A stretch of DNA of 64,000 bases, taken from assembly GCA_017979445.1 (NCBI GenBank), contig CM030714.1, forward strand, positions 18,037,892-18,101,891. Direction: 5' to 3'. The translations under genes and the position numbers were made by a program. Source of the DNA: Akebia trifoliata (lineage: Eukaryota; Streptophyta; Magnoliopsida; Ranunculales; Lardizabalaceae). Positions 1 to 10,690 of the stretch are shown here, piece after piece. The notes beneath the pieces were generated by a model that was not told where the DNA came from, searched no databases, and saw nothing but the letters and a program-made list of their open reading frames with translations. How positions within the stretch are numbered: the stretch's first letter is position 1; each line of letters begins with the position of its first letter.

Positions 1-1291
1 TCTTTGTCTTCCAATTTTGTTACTATCTCAGGATAGATAGGCTTATTTTAATATATTTTGTCTTCCAATTTTGTCTTCTAATATATTAGGTTCAAAGTAG
101 GCAGAAGTTGATTTTGAAAAGTAGGCAAATGATTAGTTTTAATATTGGATACAGTAGGAGTGGGTATGATGAATTTTTCTTGCTCAATAAGGTCTTGAAT
201 AACATGGCGCAAAGTAATTTACCTATCAAGAACATGACTAATTATTTGATGGAATTCATAGAATTGCCCATTATCCAAGTTTGGAGGGAAAGAATTAGGC
301 AAAGACTTAGGTTCCAATGGTATCAGCATCCATTTTTCACAAGTTTTTGAAAGACAATAACTAAGGGACATTCCAAGATTGGAGAATTATCTCCTAGGCT
401 TGACTTATGAGGGTTGTGTGACTTGAGGAGCTAGTGCAAAAGAGATATTGGCTACTTGTAAGGAATTAACACTAAATTTGAAAATTTTGGATTTTGACTT
501 AGACGAGTTACCAAAGAGTAAGCATCCTCAACTTGATTTCCAACTTCTAGGAGATACTAAAAGGTGGGAAGGTACTGGGACATCAAATACTTGGCACAAT
601 TTGGAGTGAGATTCTAAGGTTGGTCTTGACTTGTTTCTTTTCTTGAGGTTGGTCTCACAATTGAGCAATTTTAGCTCTCCATTGAGCAATGAATTTAGTA
701 AAGATTTTCTCAAGCTTTTGCTTGGTCGTTTCTAAATCTCTTCTTATGAGTTCAATGTCTGTGTTGAATGAATATCATCCAATAAACTCTTTTATTAATT
801 CATATCATATTCTTATACGAGATGAGTCTAGTGACATTAACTAGTGTAAGGTCGATCTTGTAAGAAATTTTTGAAAAATTTGAGTCATCTGTTCTTTGCT
901 TAAACCTTGAAATTGCATGATACCGACATATATTTTCAAATGAGTCATAGGGCATCAAATCTTGTCAAACTTATCTATGTCTATTATTATGAATTTTTCT
1001 GATAGACGGACAGTAGAGAATAACGTCACTGTCCTTAGTCCAAGAGCAAGATCATCTGGGTCCTTGATATTTTTCAAAGCAGGTTCAACTAGAGTTATTC
1101 GATGGGCTAAGATCGGGTCGACGGGTAATTAATAATCTTCTTAATCTTCGACCAGGTCAAACATAACCTAAGGTTTTATAGTTTTATTTTTTTTTCTTTT
1201 AAGTCTTTAGGACGTCAATTTGTATTTGAACAAAAACAATAATCTATGCTTGAAAGGATTCCAAAATTTGACATAGTGCTACTTTGTCCAT
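1..1291 (-). pseudogene. gag: Decayed Tat-lineage gag (element T0), 3' end outside window
   Basis: Read on the minus strand from an ATG at 1291, this stretch matches base by base, with many substitutions, the gag region of the plus-strand Tat element at 34853-35970. Both begin with a segment encoding a Gln-Ile-Leu-Glu-Ser type start, followed by the same Lys-rich stretch and the same block around 930-1000 (35150-35220 in the other copy). The role of the family is the capsid/nucleocapsid polyprotein of a Ty3/gypsy element. No long reading frame survives: stops and indels occur throughout, and the open stretch on the plus strand at 108-350 is an antisense shadow. The gene runs off the left edge of the window. 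It sits downstream (minus strand) of the T0 leader and 5' LTR. The lineage call rests on homology within the window plus the Tat-type LTR and is fairly secure; the exact end of gag is unknown. Confidence 0.7.
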
Positions 1292-3618
1292 GGTATATAT
1301 TTCTTCTTGTGGCAAAGGTTAACTACTTAGACTTGACAGTGATATTCTGACAAAATGACTCTTTTGATAGACCCAAAGTGGCGGAGATAGCGGTTTAGAA
1401 CGTCTAAAATCAATTATTACCTGATTGGAATGAAATAGGATTAATCATTGATTCTGAAGGTTGGACTCTTGACCACATAATTAAAACTTTGACACAAATT
1501 AACCCAAGTCTAGTGGCAAACATCAAATCCAAACGTACTATAAGCCTACAATGGTCATAAGGGTGAGAAATGTTAGTCACGGGTCTACTCCAAATGGGGT
1601 TGAACCTTTTGGTAGACAAATTAATTTGACCACAGGGTTGAATCTTCTTGGTGCAAATTAATTCAAATCCTTGAACCTAAAACCAATTGATCCAATCGAT
1701 TTAGTATTGGCCAGATAGATCCAGCTGCCAATTATGTCGAACCAATATTGTGGGTTTAATTTAAGTGGTATGGACTGGTCCACCTACTTACCTTTTGAAT
1801 GGATTGAATAGAGCAACTCGGGAGCACCTATGGTAAGTTCGATTGTGACTTATTGGAGGGTTTATATACTCTAGGTTTACTACGTGCAATGCAATTTATC
1901 TGGGCACCCTTACCCAAGTGCACCTATATACTTTTCGAGTGTATTCAATCAAATGATACGTGGTGACTTAGTTTAATATACCATATAGATATGAGACTAG
2001 GGTTATGGCTTTCATAAATGGTTTAGCGTCCCACAAGGAGACCGACCACACACTACTACTATGTTAGCAAATAGGACATGTGACTTTACGACTTACAGTA
2101 AGATAAAGGCTTAGGTCACTCTAGTGTGGGTGCATCAATATACCATAAAGGTACGTAATTAGAGTTGTGATTTTCATGAATGACGTTGCATCCCATGAGG
2201 AGACTGGGCCACACACTAGTATCACGTTGGCTATAAGGGAGATGCAAGTATGTAATATATCATAAATTAGACGTGCTAGTGGTGTGTGCAAAAAAGGTGT
2301 TTGTGCTCGGGGCATTTTTGGATAAATGGGCCCAGGGGCCACATCACATCACCAAAGTATGGATATTAGAAAAATATGGTCATAAAGCATAAATGTATTC
2401 AGAACATCAATCAAGATCAATGCACACACATCAAAGATATATATTAATTAAGATCATGGCATATCATACAAGCAATCAATCAAGATAGTAGAACAAATAA
2501 CGAAGATGATCAAGCTATTAGGATAGCACAAAATAATATCAATCATCAACCAACCATTGTGATATGCACAAGAAATTTTCTTTTTAATCTTTTATGTTAA
2601 CTTTTTAAAAAAAATTGAATTATGTTTTATTAAATAAAAAAAATAAAAATTTGTGAGGGACATGCTTGGCAAACCTTCTTGTTAAATTTTTAACACAAAA
2701 TTCCCTTACTCTATGAAGTTTGTTACCTGAAAAAATCTGTGAGTGAGAACATAGGCTAATTTGACCAACTTATAAGGTTTCAAATTTTACTAAGGGTCAT
2801 TAGGCCAACATGGTTCATCATATCAATAATCTAATACCATAACCTTTTTTATTTAAAGAAAAAATCTTTGATCCAAAAATGAAATTCAATTTTAAATCCT
2901 ATGAACCTAGATCCAAGGTTTGAAAAATAAGTGGCTATGAAATCAAATTAAATATTAAAGTTTAATTTTATTATAAAAAACACTTAGAGTTAGTTAAAAA
3001 AACATGTTTATGTGAACAACAAGAGAGCTGCTATTGCCACATCAACTTTTACTAATGTCCCATCAATTCTTATACAAATCATCAAAACAGTCGTACATAG
3101 TTGATGTAGCGTTAGTAATAGTTGGTGGGGTAATAGTACTCTCAAATAGCACAAGAAGCTATTCTTTCCTCAAGAACGGCACAACAGAGAGGGCTACCAT
3201 GGTATGTCCCTATTTTTATATATATAGATATATATTTTGTTGCTTACAACACACATACTTATTTTTCTTTTGTTATTTTTCATTTTGCTACTCAAGGACA
3301 AATGCACACCCCCAAAAAGAATTTTGTTTTTTTTTTGTTTTTATATTTTTTCATGGTTCCTCATCTCAACCATCACCATTTTATTCTCAATTCATTATTT
3401 TTTAAAATCTTGAATTATTTTGAGTCATCAAAGGTAACCCTCAATTGGACTATAGAAAATCAAAAATAAAATGCCCAAAAATTATAAAACCAATAAAACA
3501 ATCCACAACCATGTCAAAAGAATAAATAAAATAAAAATAAAATAACTAGGCCGATCTTGCAATGCACAAATATTTGAGATTTTCAAGTTTAATCCTCAAA
3601 AAATAATTTTCCAATGAC
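1292..3618 (-). other. T0 untranslated leader between PBS remnant and gag
   Basis: This is non-coding sequence between the T0 5' LTR (right) and gag (left). The part next to gag (about 1292-1720) matches 34426-34852 in T2 in opposite orientation. The part at about 1780-2400 is shared with 10920-11710 in T1. Near 3560-3618 a degenerate PBS region aligns with the better kept one at 24000-24028. The segment 2400-3560 is AT-rich with no recognised feature. An open frame at 3034-3405 (plus) is low-complexity and has no family resemblance I can see. Confidence 0.6.
1780..2400 (-). repeat. Tat leader block with internal ~150-170 bp duplication (T0 copy)
   Basis: The block contains two related sub-units, near 1975-2110 and 2135-2270. 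Each has a 'ttcat(g/a)aa(t)' segment, a 'gcatcccac/catgagg' segment, 'ccacacacta' and a run leading to 'gtgtgggtgca' or 'gtgtgtgcaa'. The same arrangement occurs at 10920-11710 in T1, so the duplication predates both insertions. Function is unknown. In retroelements this position (between PBS and gag) usually holds packaging and dimerisation structures, which is inference here. Confidence 0.55.
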
Positions 3619-3717
3619 TAAAAGTGCCCACAATCCACATGTGCGGATCCGATTTTTCTTTTTTGGGAGTCGCCACCTAATTTTATGGTCTAGGAACTAA
3701 AAAATAATATTAAATTG
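3619..3717 (-). mobile_element. T0 5' LTR, distal fragment (cut by T1)
   Basis: This is the end of the T0 LTR: 'taaaagtgccc' aligns with the 'tgaaagcgccc' terminus of the other Tat LTRs, followed by the shared 'gggagtcgccacctaattt' and 'tctaggaac' segments. It stops at 3717, where T1 begins, and the same LTR resumes at 25728 with the duplicated AATTG. The rest of the LTR is 25728-28209. Confidence 0.75.
3713..3717. repeat. Target-site duplication of T1 (left copy, AATTG)
   Basis: AATTG directly precedes the T1 3' LTR. The same five bases follow the T1 5' LTR at 25728-25732. Removing T1 plus one copy joins the two halves of the T0 LTR, which supports this as a genuine integration site. Confidence 0.85.
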
Positions 3718-4231
3718 TGGAAGCGCCCTCGATCCGTGGGGTGCGCGGATCCGCTTTTGACCCCTTGAGGTTTGGGAGTCGCCACCTAGTTATTATAGTC
3801 TAGGAACCAAACTGACTCTAAAATGGATAAAAACTAATCTATTACAGAAAATCTGAATCCGGGGATCATGTTACGGGGTTGGAAGGTGTTAGGCACCAAC
3901 CCCGCCCGGCCATTGCCGGTCTCTACTTATCCCAAATAAATCTACATCGCTAATGACAAACCTAGATTAAAAAATAATAAAAAAAAAACTTACCTTCGAT
4001 CTGCAAAAGTGTTATTCCCTCAGATCTGGTGAAAACGGCTCCTTGTACCGTATTCCTTACTTCATTCTATCTCCGGATCTGATTCCTGATCTCCGAGGTA
4101 AGGTATCTCCTTCTTGGATCTGGGTGCTTCGAATTTGTTGTAAATTTTTGAGATGTTTTGGAGAGGTTTTTGGGTGTTTTTTAGGCTAAAATCGGAGTAG
4201 GGGTGTTAGGGAAGGAGTTAGGGCTCCAAAA

Positions 4232-4501
4232 TTAGGGTTTTGGGGAGGTTGTGGAGGTTTCTTCACCTACTTTTTCTAGGATTTTTTCTTTGATACGAAA
4301 ATAGGATGTGGAGGCTCCTATTTATAAAGTTTTTAGAAGCATTAGGGTTTGATTAGGGTTTTGACTTAGTCTTCAGGATTTTAATTTAGGATTTTGACTT
4401 TAGTCTTATGAGATTGACTTGTTCAGTTTAGATTAGGGTTTTGATTTAGGATTTTGTCCTTAGTCTTATGAGATTAACTTGATTAGTTTAGATTAGGGTT
4501 T
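4232..4501 (-). promoter_or_regulatory. Cluster of telobox-like motifs in T1 LTR U3
   Basis: AAACCCTAA (minus strand; TTAGGGTTT on plus) occurs at 4232-4240, 4342-4350, 4353-4361, 4433-4441 and 4493-4501. Four of the five lie upstream of the TATA-like box in the direction of transcription. The motif is the plant telobox, known from promoters and Polycomb/TRB binding sites. That it acts here is inference. Equivalent clusters are in the other Tat LTRs. Confidence 0.45.
4318..4326 (-). promoter_or_regulatory. TATA-like box in T1 3' LTR
   Basis: TATAAATAG on the minus strand. The same motif is at the equivalent position in three other Tat LTRs of the window (24630-24638, 60767-60775, 62004-62012), which supports it as the U3 core promoter. 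Transcription would run toward lower coordinates. Confidence 0.6.
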
Positions 4502-5424
4502 TGATTTAGGATTTTGACTTTAGTCTTATGAGATTGACTTTAATACTTGACTCTAGTCTTACTTAATTGACTTTAATTTTGACTCTAGTCTTATTTGATT
4601 GACTGTAATATCTTGACTTTAGTCTTGCTTGATTGACTTTAAATTTTTGGAGAACCCCCCCTCTATTATATTTTTTATTCTTTGGACCTTCAAATGGAGG
4701 GGTCCTTAAAGAAATATCTTGCGAACCATCAACAATTTTTCTTGAAAGCCTGATTGATCAATTTTTTTGGTTTAAATTTTATAATTAATTTTATTAATGT
4801 TTCACTTTACATTATTTAATGATTTATTTATTAATTTCGAAATTTTTAATTATTAAAATTGTGAAATTACCATTTTGCCCTTAGAGAGGATTTTTTACGT
4901 TTTAAGTCATTTTTCAATGTTCCAGGATGTTTTGGAATCAGTTTTTCGTAAGGAATTCAATGGGAATGTTGGTTTTTGTCATTTATGAAGTTGTTTGTAT
5001 GAAATGGTCGTAAACTTTATGAGGGGTATTTTCGTAATTTTGTCAAATTTTGTGAAAATTGACGAAGTGGTTTTCTTAGTTTCGATTTGTTGTTTTATGT
5101 GTTTGAGTGGGTTTTTCTAAGCGTAATGCAGGCTCTAGGGTTGTTTTGATGTTAGGGGTATTTTGGTAATTTAGTCATTTTTAGTGATTTTTATCGTGAA
5201 GCTTCTTTTTGATTTGCAAGATGATGATTTCTATGTTTCTGGGGTCGTATTTTCCTAGTGTAGCGTGGTTTATAAGTTTTGTCAGTTCGAGATACCTCAT
5301 CCGGATTTCTAAAACATATCTGGTAACAAAATAAAGCATTGGAATAGACATTCATCATTGGGAACCTTTGCGATCGGGTTGACGACTTGATTAATCAGGC
5401 GGATGCAAAAATGGGGTGTCTAAA

Positions 5425-5440
5425 AATGCCCCTCTTTGGC
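5425..5440 (-). other. T1 polypurine tract
   Basis: Minus strand GCCAAAGAGGGGCATT lies immediately before the 3' LTR. Nearly the same motif precedes the LTR of T2 at 39577-39590. It primes plus-strand DNA synthesis in reverse transcription and fixes the element's orientation. Confidence 0.85.
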
Positions 5441-5781
5441 AGAGGGTTGAAGCAAACTAGATAGCAAATCTATTTTGGTAGATAGTGCAATATCCGAATG
5501 CCAAAGCTAGTGACAGTTCATTTTGCAATCTGATTTAGCAATTCGTCGGAGTATTCGGATCCTTGAGCGTAAAACTCTCCCCAAACTAGAAAAATGTCAG
5601 GTCCTTGAGCGCGAGCTCTCACTGGCAGTGTCAGATCCTTGAATTTTAGAAAATTCTCCTTGACTTATGTAACAACTGTGCAAGTGTGTGGGCTCAAAAT
5701 CTGAGATAGATTTCAAATAGTTTGAGTTGGAAATGAGTCAAATATGAGCAAGAAGTAAATATAAACAGAGCACAAAATAAG

Positions 5782-6732
5782 CATAATTCCAAGAAAACCC
5801 TTGGCGGCATCTGAGCATAATTCCGAGAAAACCCTCGGCGGTAACTGAGCATAGTTCCAAGAAAACTCTTGGCGGTAACTGAGCATAATTCCAAGAAAAC
5901 CCTTGGCGGCATCTGAGCATAGTTCCAAGAAAACCCTCGGCGGCATCTGAGCATAATTCCAAGAAAATCCTTGGCGGTATCTGAGCATAGTTCCGAGAAA
6001 ACCCTCGGCGGCATCTGAGCATAGTTCCGAGAAAACCCTCGGCGGCATCTGAGATAAATTCCAAGAAAACCCTTGACAGCATCTGAGCATAGTTCCGAGA
6101 AAACCCTCGGCGGCATCTGAGCATAATTCCAAGAAAACCCTTGGTGGCATCTGAGCATAGTTCCGAGAAAACCCTCGGCGGCATCTGAGCATAATTCCAA
6201 GAAAACCCTCGGCGGCATCTGAGTATAGTTCCAAGAAAACCCTTAGCGGCATCTGAGCATAGTTCCGAGAAAACCCTCGACGGCATTTGAGCATAATTCC
6301 AAGAAAACCCTTGGCGGCATCTGAGCATAATTCCAAGAAAACCCTTGGCGGCATCTGAGCATAGTTCCGAGAAAACCCTCGGCGGCATCTGAGTATAATT
6401 CCAAGAAAACCCTTGGCGGCATCTGAGCATAGTTCCGAGAAACCCTCGGCGGCATCTGAGCATAATTCTAAGAAAACCCTTGGCGGCATCTGAGCATAAT
6501 TCCAAGAAAACCCTTGGCGGCATCTGAGCATAGTTCCGAGAAAACCCTCGGCGGCATCTGAGCATAATTCCAAGAAAACCCTCGGCGGCATCTAAGCATA
6601 ATTCCAAGAAAACCCTTGGCGGCATCTGAGCATAATTCCAAGAAAACCCTTGGCGGCATCTGAGCATAGTTCCGAGAAAACCCTTGGCGGCATCTGATCA
6701 TAATTCCAAGAAAACCCTTGGCGGCATCTGGC
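5782..6732 (-). repeat. 34-bp tandem array, 28 units, in T1 3' UTR
   Basis: Twenty-eight head-to-tail units of 34 bp (one with a one-base deletion) with the core 'cataattccaagaaaaccc' followed by 'ttggcggcatctgag'. Each unit contains an inverted repeat, CCAAG-loop-CTTGG or CCGAG-loop-CTCGG, separated by six bases. By my count 15 units are A/T type, 9 G/C type, 3 mixed A/C and 1 mixed G/T at the third stem position. Because 34 is one more than a multiple of three, all three minus-strand frames stay open and read the same cyclic 34-residue peptide. I treat those open frames as repeat artefacts. Tandem repeats in the 3' UTR are a known trait of Tat/Ogre elements and can seed satellites. Confidence 0.9.
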
Positions 6733-6798
6733 TGAGTAAAACTGAGAATAAAGGAATAAATTGGGAAAGAATGCTTGAAAATGAAATCTGAAAAAGAG

Positions 6799-7163
6799 GG
6801 GTTGGATCGGGGAATGAATAGATCTAGGACAGAATAGATGCCCTATCTCCTATGTGAGATCTAAAATGCATGTGTTTGAACCTCAAGGTTTTATCCAAAA
6901 TTTTATAAAATTTAAAACCTGAGTTTGAATCTCAAGAGTTTTTCGAAAAACTGCTATCAAGAGAGTAACCTTAAATTTGAGGGTTGGATCTGGGAATGAA
7001 TAGATCTAGGACAGAATAGATGCCCTATCTCCTATGTGGCATCTAAAATGCATGTGTTTGAACCTCAAGGTTTTATCCAAAATTTTATAAATTTAAAACC
7101 TGAGTTTGAATCTCAAGAGTTTTTCGAAAAAACTGCTATCAAGAGAGTAACCTTAAATTTGAA
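6799..7163. repeat. Tandem duplication, period ~182 bp (T1 3' UTR)
   Basis: 6799-6980 and 6981-7163 are near-identical copies, beginning 'gggttggatc' and ending in 'aaccttaaatttga'. They differ by a few substitutions and single-base indels. Reading frames here, such as 7036-7269, have no recognisable product. Confidence 0.85.
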
Positions 7164-8115
7164 GTTCTCATTATTTTTTTTTAGGATTAACATTGCTCAA
7201 AAACAAAATGTCCCTAGTTTGACAATGGCATTGAAAATAATTGAACACATCATTAAAAAATGCCCCTAGTATAGGGGGGAAATTACATATCTAGAGGAAA
7301 AAGAAAAAATGCCCCTTGTATGAAGGTTTGAAATATTTGATTACCACAAGCGCAATAAAGATCCAACTTTTAATTTTGATTAATTTTATTGAAGATTTTG
7401 AGTCAGGCTCAAGAAAACAAAATATTTTCTTTTGAGACTCATCATAGAATTCACCCTTCTCTCCATTTGTTCACTTGGAGAAGTAAGAATTTTCAGATCG
7501 ATCACAGACAAGATACTTGTGGCTTCTGAATCTATGCCTGGTTTAAGCTGAGTATTGAACTTAATGATTCGGACTTCTGATGTTTCAGTTCGGGCCGCTT
7601 TCAGCTTGGGATTTTGAATCTCAAGAGTTTTTCGAAAAACTGCTATCAAGAGAGTAACCTTAAATTTGAAGTTCTCATTATTTTTTTTTAGGATTAACAT
7701 TGCTCAAAAAAAAATGTCCCTAGTTTGACAATGGCATTGAAAATAATTGAACACATCATTAAAAAATGCCCCTAGTATAAGGGGGAAATTACTATCTAGA
7801 GGAAAAAGAAAAAATGCCCCTTGTATGAAGGTTTGAAATATTTGATTACCACAAGCGCAATAAAGATCCAACTTTAATTTTGATTAATTTTATTGAAGAT
7901 TTTGAGTCAGGCTCAAGAAAACAAATATTTCCTTTGAGACTCATCATAGAATTCACCCTTCTCTCCATTGGTTCACTTGGAGAAGTAAGAATTTTCAGAT
8001 CGATCACAGACAAGATACTTGTGGCTTCTGAATCTATGCCTGGTTTAAGCTGAGTATTGAACTTAATGATTCGGACTTCTGATGTTTCAGTTCGGGCCGC
8101 TTTCAGCTTGGGATT
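7105..8115. repeat. Tandem duplication, period ~508 bp (T1 3' UTR)
   Basis: 7105-7612 and 7613-8115 are almost identical. Both start 'tttgaatctcaagag' and end 'cagcttgggatttt', the terminal matching bases lying at the junction. A short shared end at the junction fits unequal crossing-over or template slippage. This duplication overlaps the end of the 182-bp duplication, so the two events happened one after the other. Confidence 0.85.
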
Positions 8116-8119
8116 TTCT

Positions 8120-8345
8120 TCTATTTTTCTTTATTGCTCTAACTTTTGCCTAGATCGCGTTTTCAGGTTTTCAATCTAGCGAGCTTGCTCTAGCTTTTGC
8201 CTAGATCGCCTTTTCAGGTTTTCGATCTTTTTTCTTTGATTGATTGTTGCCAAAGTTGTCCTTTCAGATTTTCAACTTTGCGAGCTTGCCTTAATTTTTG
8301 CCTAAGTCGCCCTTTCCGGGTTTTCAACTTAGCAGGCTTCTTCAT
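8120..8345 (-). repeat. Diverged ~55-65 bp repeats in T1 3' UTR
   Basis: About four degenerate units contain 'ttttgcctagatcgc', 'ttttcaggttttcaa' and 'gcgagcttgc'. The same motif set occurs in opposite orientation in T2 at 37640-37830 (about three units), so the repeat type belongs to the lineage rather than to one copy. The open frame at 8214-8531 on the minus strand runs through this low-complexity DNA and has no recognisable domain. Confidence 0.65.
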
Positions 8346-8865
8346 ATTTTTTTTTTTATCTTTTTTTTTCCTCTGAAGTTTTAGAATTACTGTCTCATCA
8401 TGCTTCGCTACCCTCCTTGACTTTTTCACACGGTACTTAGGAGGACTTTTATAGGTAGGCTTGGGACTAGGCATAAAAAAAAAGGAATTTTGAGGCTGAA
8501 AAAACCTAAATGCCCTTGTGTGGCATTTCATTTAAATTTTTTCTTGAACTTTCTTCCCCATTTTGGATGATATTTCTTTTTCTTTTGAATTTTTTTCTTT
8601 TTAGATTTTTCCTTTGTCGGGGAATCTATATATATTTTTTTATTTTGATGTGGTCGGGCCTGAAGTAACTTCTCAGGTTGCCTACGTACCCCAAATTTTT
8701 GGGATCAGACCAAAACGTAGTTCAGATTTTTTCCTCCCTGGGTTAGGTAATCAGGCTAAGAAGTAAAAGGCATAATTTTTCTCTTTTTGAACAAGCTGCA
8801 AAGGGATTGAGAAAGGAGATAATGAACTAGGTAGTAGGAAAATTGATTCGACCAAAATGACCTCC
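8346..8865 (-). other. T1 3' non-coding segment after integrase
   Basis: T/C-rich stretch with no gene. A block at about 8640-8730 ('gaagtaacttctcaggttgcctacgtacc' area) matches 37205-37310 of T2 inverted, placing both just downstream of pol in Tat elements. Confidence 0.5.
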
Positions 8866-9560
8866 TTAAATGTAGTACCGTTTGATCTGGTCAAGGTTGG
8901 TTGACTTTGGTAATTCGATTCGATCATGATCTTGAAGTTTGACAGCTTTTCCTGGTAATATTTCCTTGATGATGAACGGACCTCTCCAATTTGGTTTGAA
9001 CTTCCCTCTAGGATCAAAATAGGGTCCGATTTTCTTTAAATAATAAAAACGCACGATTGATTCTTCTTTGATAAGCTTGCAAGTGATACAAAGCTCTTAG
9101 TCATTTTTCTCCGATCAAGTTTAATTCTTTATGCCACTGACGAACCCAATCTGTTTCTAGCAAATGATTTTCCAACAAGACCCTGAGAGACGAAATTTCC
9201 ATTTCAACTGGCAAAACTGCTTCCATGCCATACACTAAGGAGTAGGGAGTAGCTCCAGTAGGATCGAATTAAAGTTCGATATGTCCATAGCGTGAATGAT
9301 AATTTTTCTAACCAATCTCGATGTGATTGACACATTTTCCTGATGATAGTCTTGAGACTCTTACTAACTGCTTCAACCGTTCCATTGATCTGAGGACGGT
9401 AGGGGGATGATTTGTGCTTCCGGATCTTCAACTTTAAACATAGAGTAATGACTATGCTTTGAAGTACGACCCATTATCAGAGATCAGTTCAAAAGGTACC
9501 CCCATATCGACTGAAAATATGTGATTTGAAACTCAAGATGTAGTAAGGATAGTGCTGATA
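8866..9560 (-). pseudogene. pol: Tat-type integrase, C-terminal half, decayed (T1)
   Basis: In minus-strand order: a segment around 9515-9456 has the second catalytic Asp block (Ser-Asp-Asn-Gly-Ser) but with a frameshift. The open stretch 9431-9204 contains the catalytic Glu block 'NGTVEAVSKSLKTIIRKM' and a 'WTYRT' motif typical of the integrase core end. The stretch 9054-8866 contains 'RGKFKPNWRGPFIIKEI', the GPY/F-like C-terminal module, followed by a Tat-like 'NLDQIKRYY' end. The pieces are in different frames, so the gene is broken. Integrase would join element DNA to the host genome. The upstream half, with the zinc finger and first Asp, is not recognisable. The position just before the repeat-rich 3' UTR fits the Tat layout. 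Confidence 0.75.
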
Positions 9561-10479
9561 CAGTTTATAACATCTTCTTTAATTCCATCGATATAGACGA
9601 GTATCTATTCCGTGTTGAACAACACCCAAGCTTGTACCTAACATACCCTCATATGATCATACGAACAAGTCTTTGAAATTTCTGAGTAAATCATTATCCC
9701 CTCGTGTTCCTTTCGGGATAAGATGGTTTCTATTTGAATCTCTTTAGGAATTATTTTTTGTTTCGAGGTCAAAGACCTTTCCTTTCTCGATTAAAGGTTG
9801 AGCCCGACTCTTATCTTCTTGTTAGAAACGAAATCTATCAAATTATTAGTTAATTCGTTAATGTGCTCGAGGTATTCAAAAATTTCCTTTATCCGATCAA
9901 TTTTAGATGGGGCAACAGACACCTCTATAGACTCGATGAACTAACTTGACTCAATAGGAAAGAGTAGACTCATCTAAGGAAGACATGACCTTGCTGGAAA
10001 AAAGGACTCGAGCTAACCCAAATGACTCATGAAAACTCAAGACAAGTACCCACACGAGTTTGATTAGGATTGAGGACTGAGATATTGCTTATAACCGGTA
10101 GGATTGAAGCACTATGATCTTCAAAGAACAACTGGACGATGTTGGAGAAATTTTGAGGTCATTTCTGACTATTGATTTGATTTGACATTTACTTTAACTG
10201 ACCGGATTTACAACCCTAGCTAGACGATGGATGATTGAGCTTAGACACAATGATAACCCTTAAACCACTTTGAAGGTGAATTTAACCAATTTCAGTGTCA
10301 CCCCCTTGATAACATTTTAAATGAACCCTGAGATTTTATTGAATTTTGTGCACCAATCCATTAAACAATTCATTAATGTAATGATTATTCAGAAAAATAA
10401 TTTTATTGCACTCTTGAAAAATATTGACAAATAATGTTTTCATTGAATAACAACTTCCACAAACATATTTCAATAATTT
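9561..10479. other. Unassigned part of T1 interior
   Basis: No readable protein family. Frames are short and broken on both strands. Position between the leader and the integrase suggests remnants of gag/pol, but I could not match it to any motif. Confidence 0.4.
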
Positions 10480-10690
10480 TTCATGCAAAAATAGATTTTT
10501 TGTAAATCATTTTTTTTCTGAAAATATTTTTTTTCTTTTCTTTTTTTTAGAAAACATTTTCTTTTAGAAAATTTTTGGGAAAGCATTTCCTTTTGGAAAT
10601 CTTATTCTTCCGGAAATATTTCACTTTTGAAAGCATTTCTCTTCTGAAAAAAATTTTTCTTCTGGAAAACATTTTTCTTCTTTTAAAATA
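10480..10690. repeat. AT-rich imperfect repeats with gaaa/tttc mirror units
   Basis: Roughly seven imperfect units of about 25-30 bp alternate 'ggaaa(a)' and 'catttc/ctttt' segments, so many can fold as short hairpins. No coding potential. This is part of the T1 interior. Confidence 0.5.

Larger units (their letters stand above)
3718..5424 (-). mobile_element. T1 3' LTR
   Basis: A 1.7-kb LTR nearly identical to 24030-25727. Read on the minus strand it starts TTTAGACACCCC (canonical TGTAGACACCCC with one substitution) and ends GGGCGCTTCCA. It holds a TATA-like motif at 4318-4326 and, upstream of it on the same strand, repeated segments of about 60 bp (about 4335-4640) containing TTAGGGTTT/AAACCCTAA motifs. 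It lies directly beyond the PPT, which fixes it as the 3' LTR. Confidence 0.85.

Noticed and set aside
3034..3405. Open frame of 123 codons with a hydrophobic C-terminus
   Set aside because: Low-complexity T-rich DNA in the T0 leader; no family motif and no relation to the element's genes.
4330..4640. Interstitial telomere array
   Set aside because: Motifs TTAGGGTTT are spaced by tens of bases within ~60-bp LTR repeats, not a head-to-tail telomere array; kept only as telobox-like motifs.
5694..6701. Five long overlapping minus-strand open frames with Pro-Pro-Arg-Val-Phe repeats
   Set aside because: They are translations of the 34-bp array in all three frames; no start context, domain or independent support.
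5782..6732. A CRISPR-like array of regular short repeats
   Set aside because: Units are head-to-tail with no unique spacers, and the setting is a plant retrotransposon.
8214..8531. Lys-rich basic protein of 105 codons
   Set aside because: Frame through T/C-rich 3' UTR repeats on the complementary strand; no domain.
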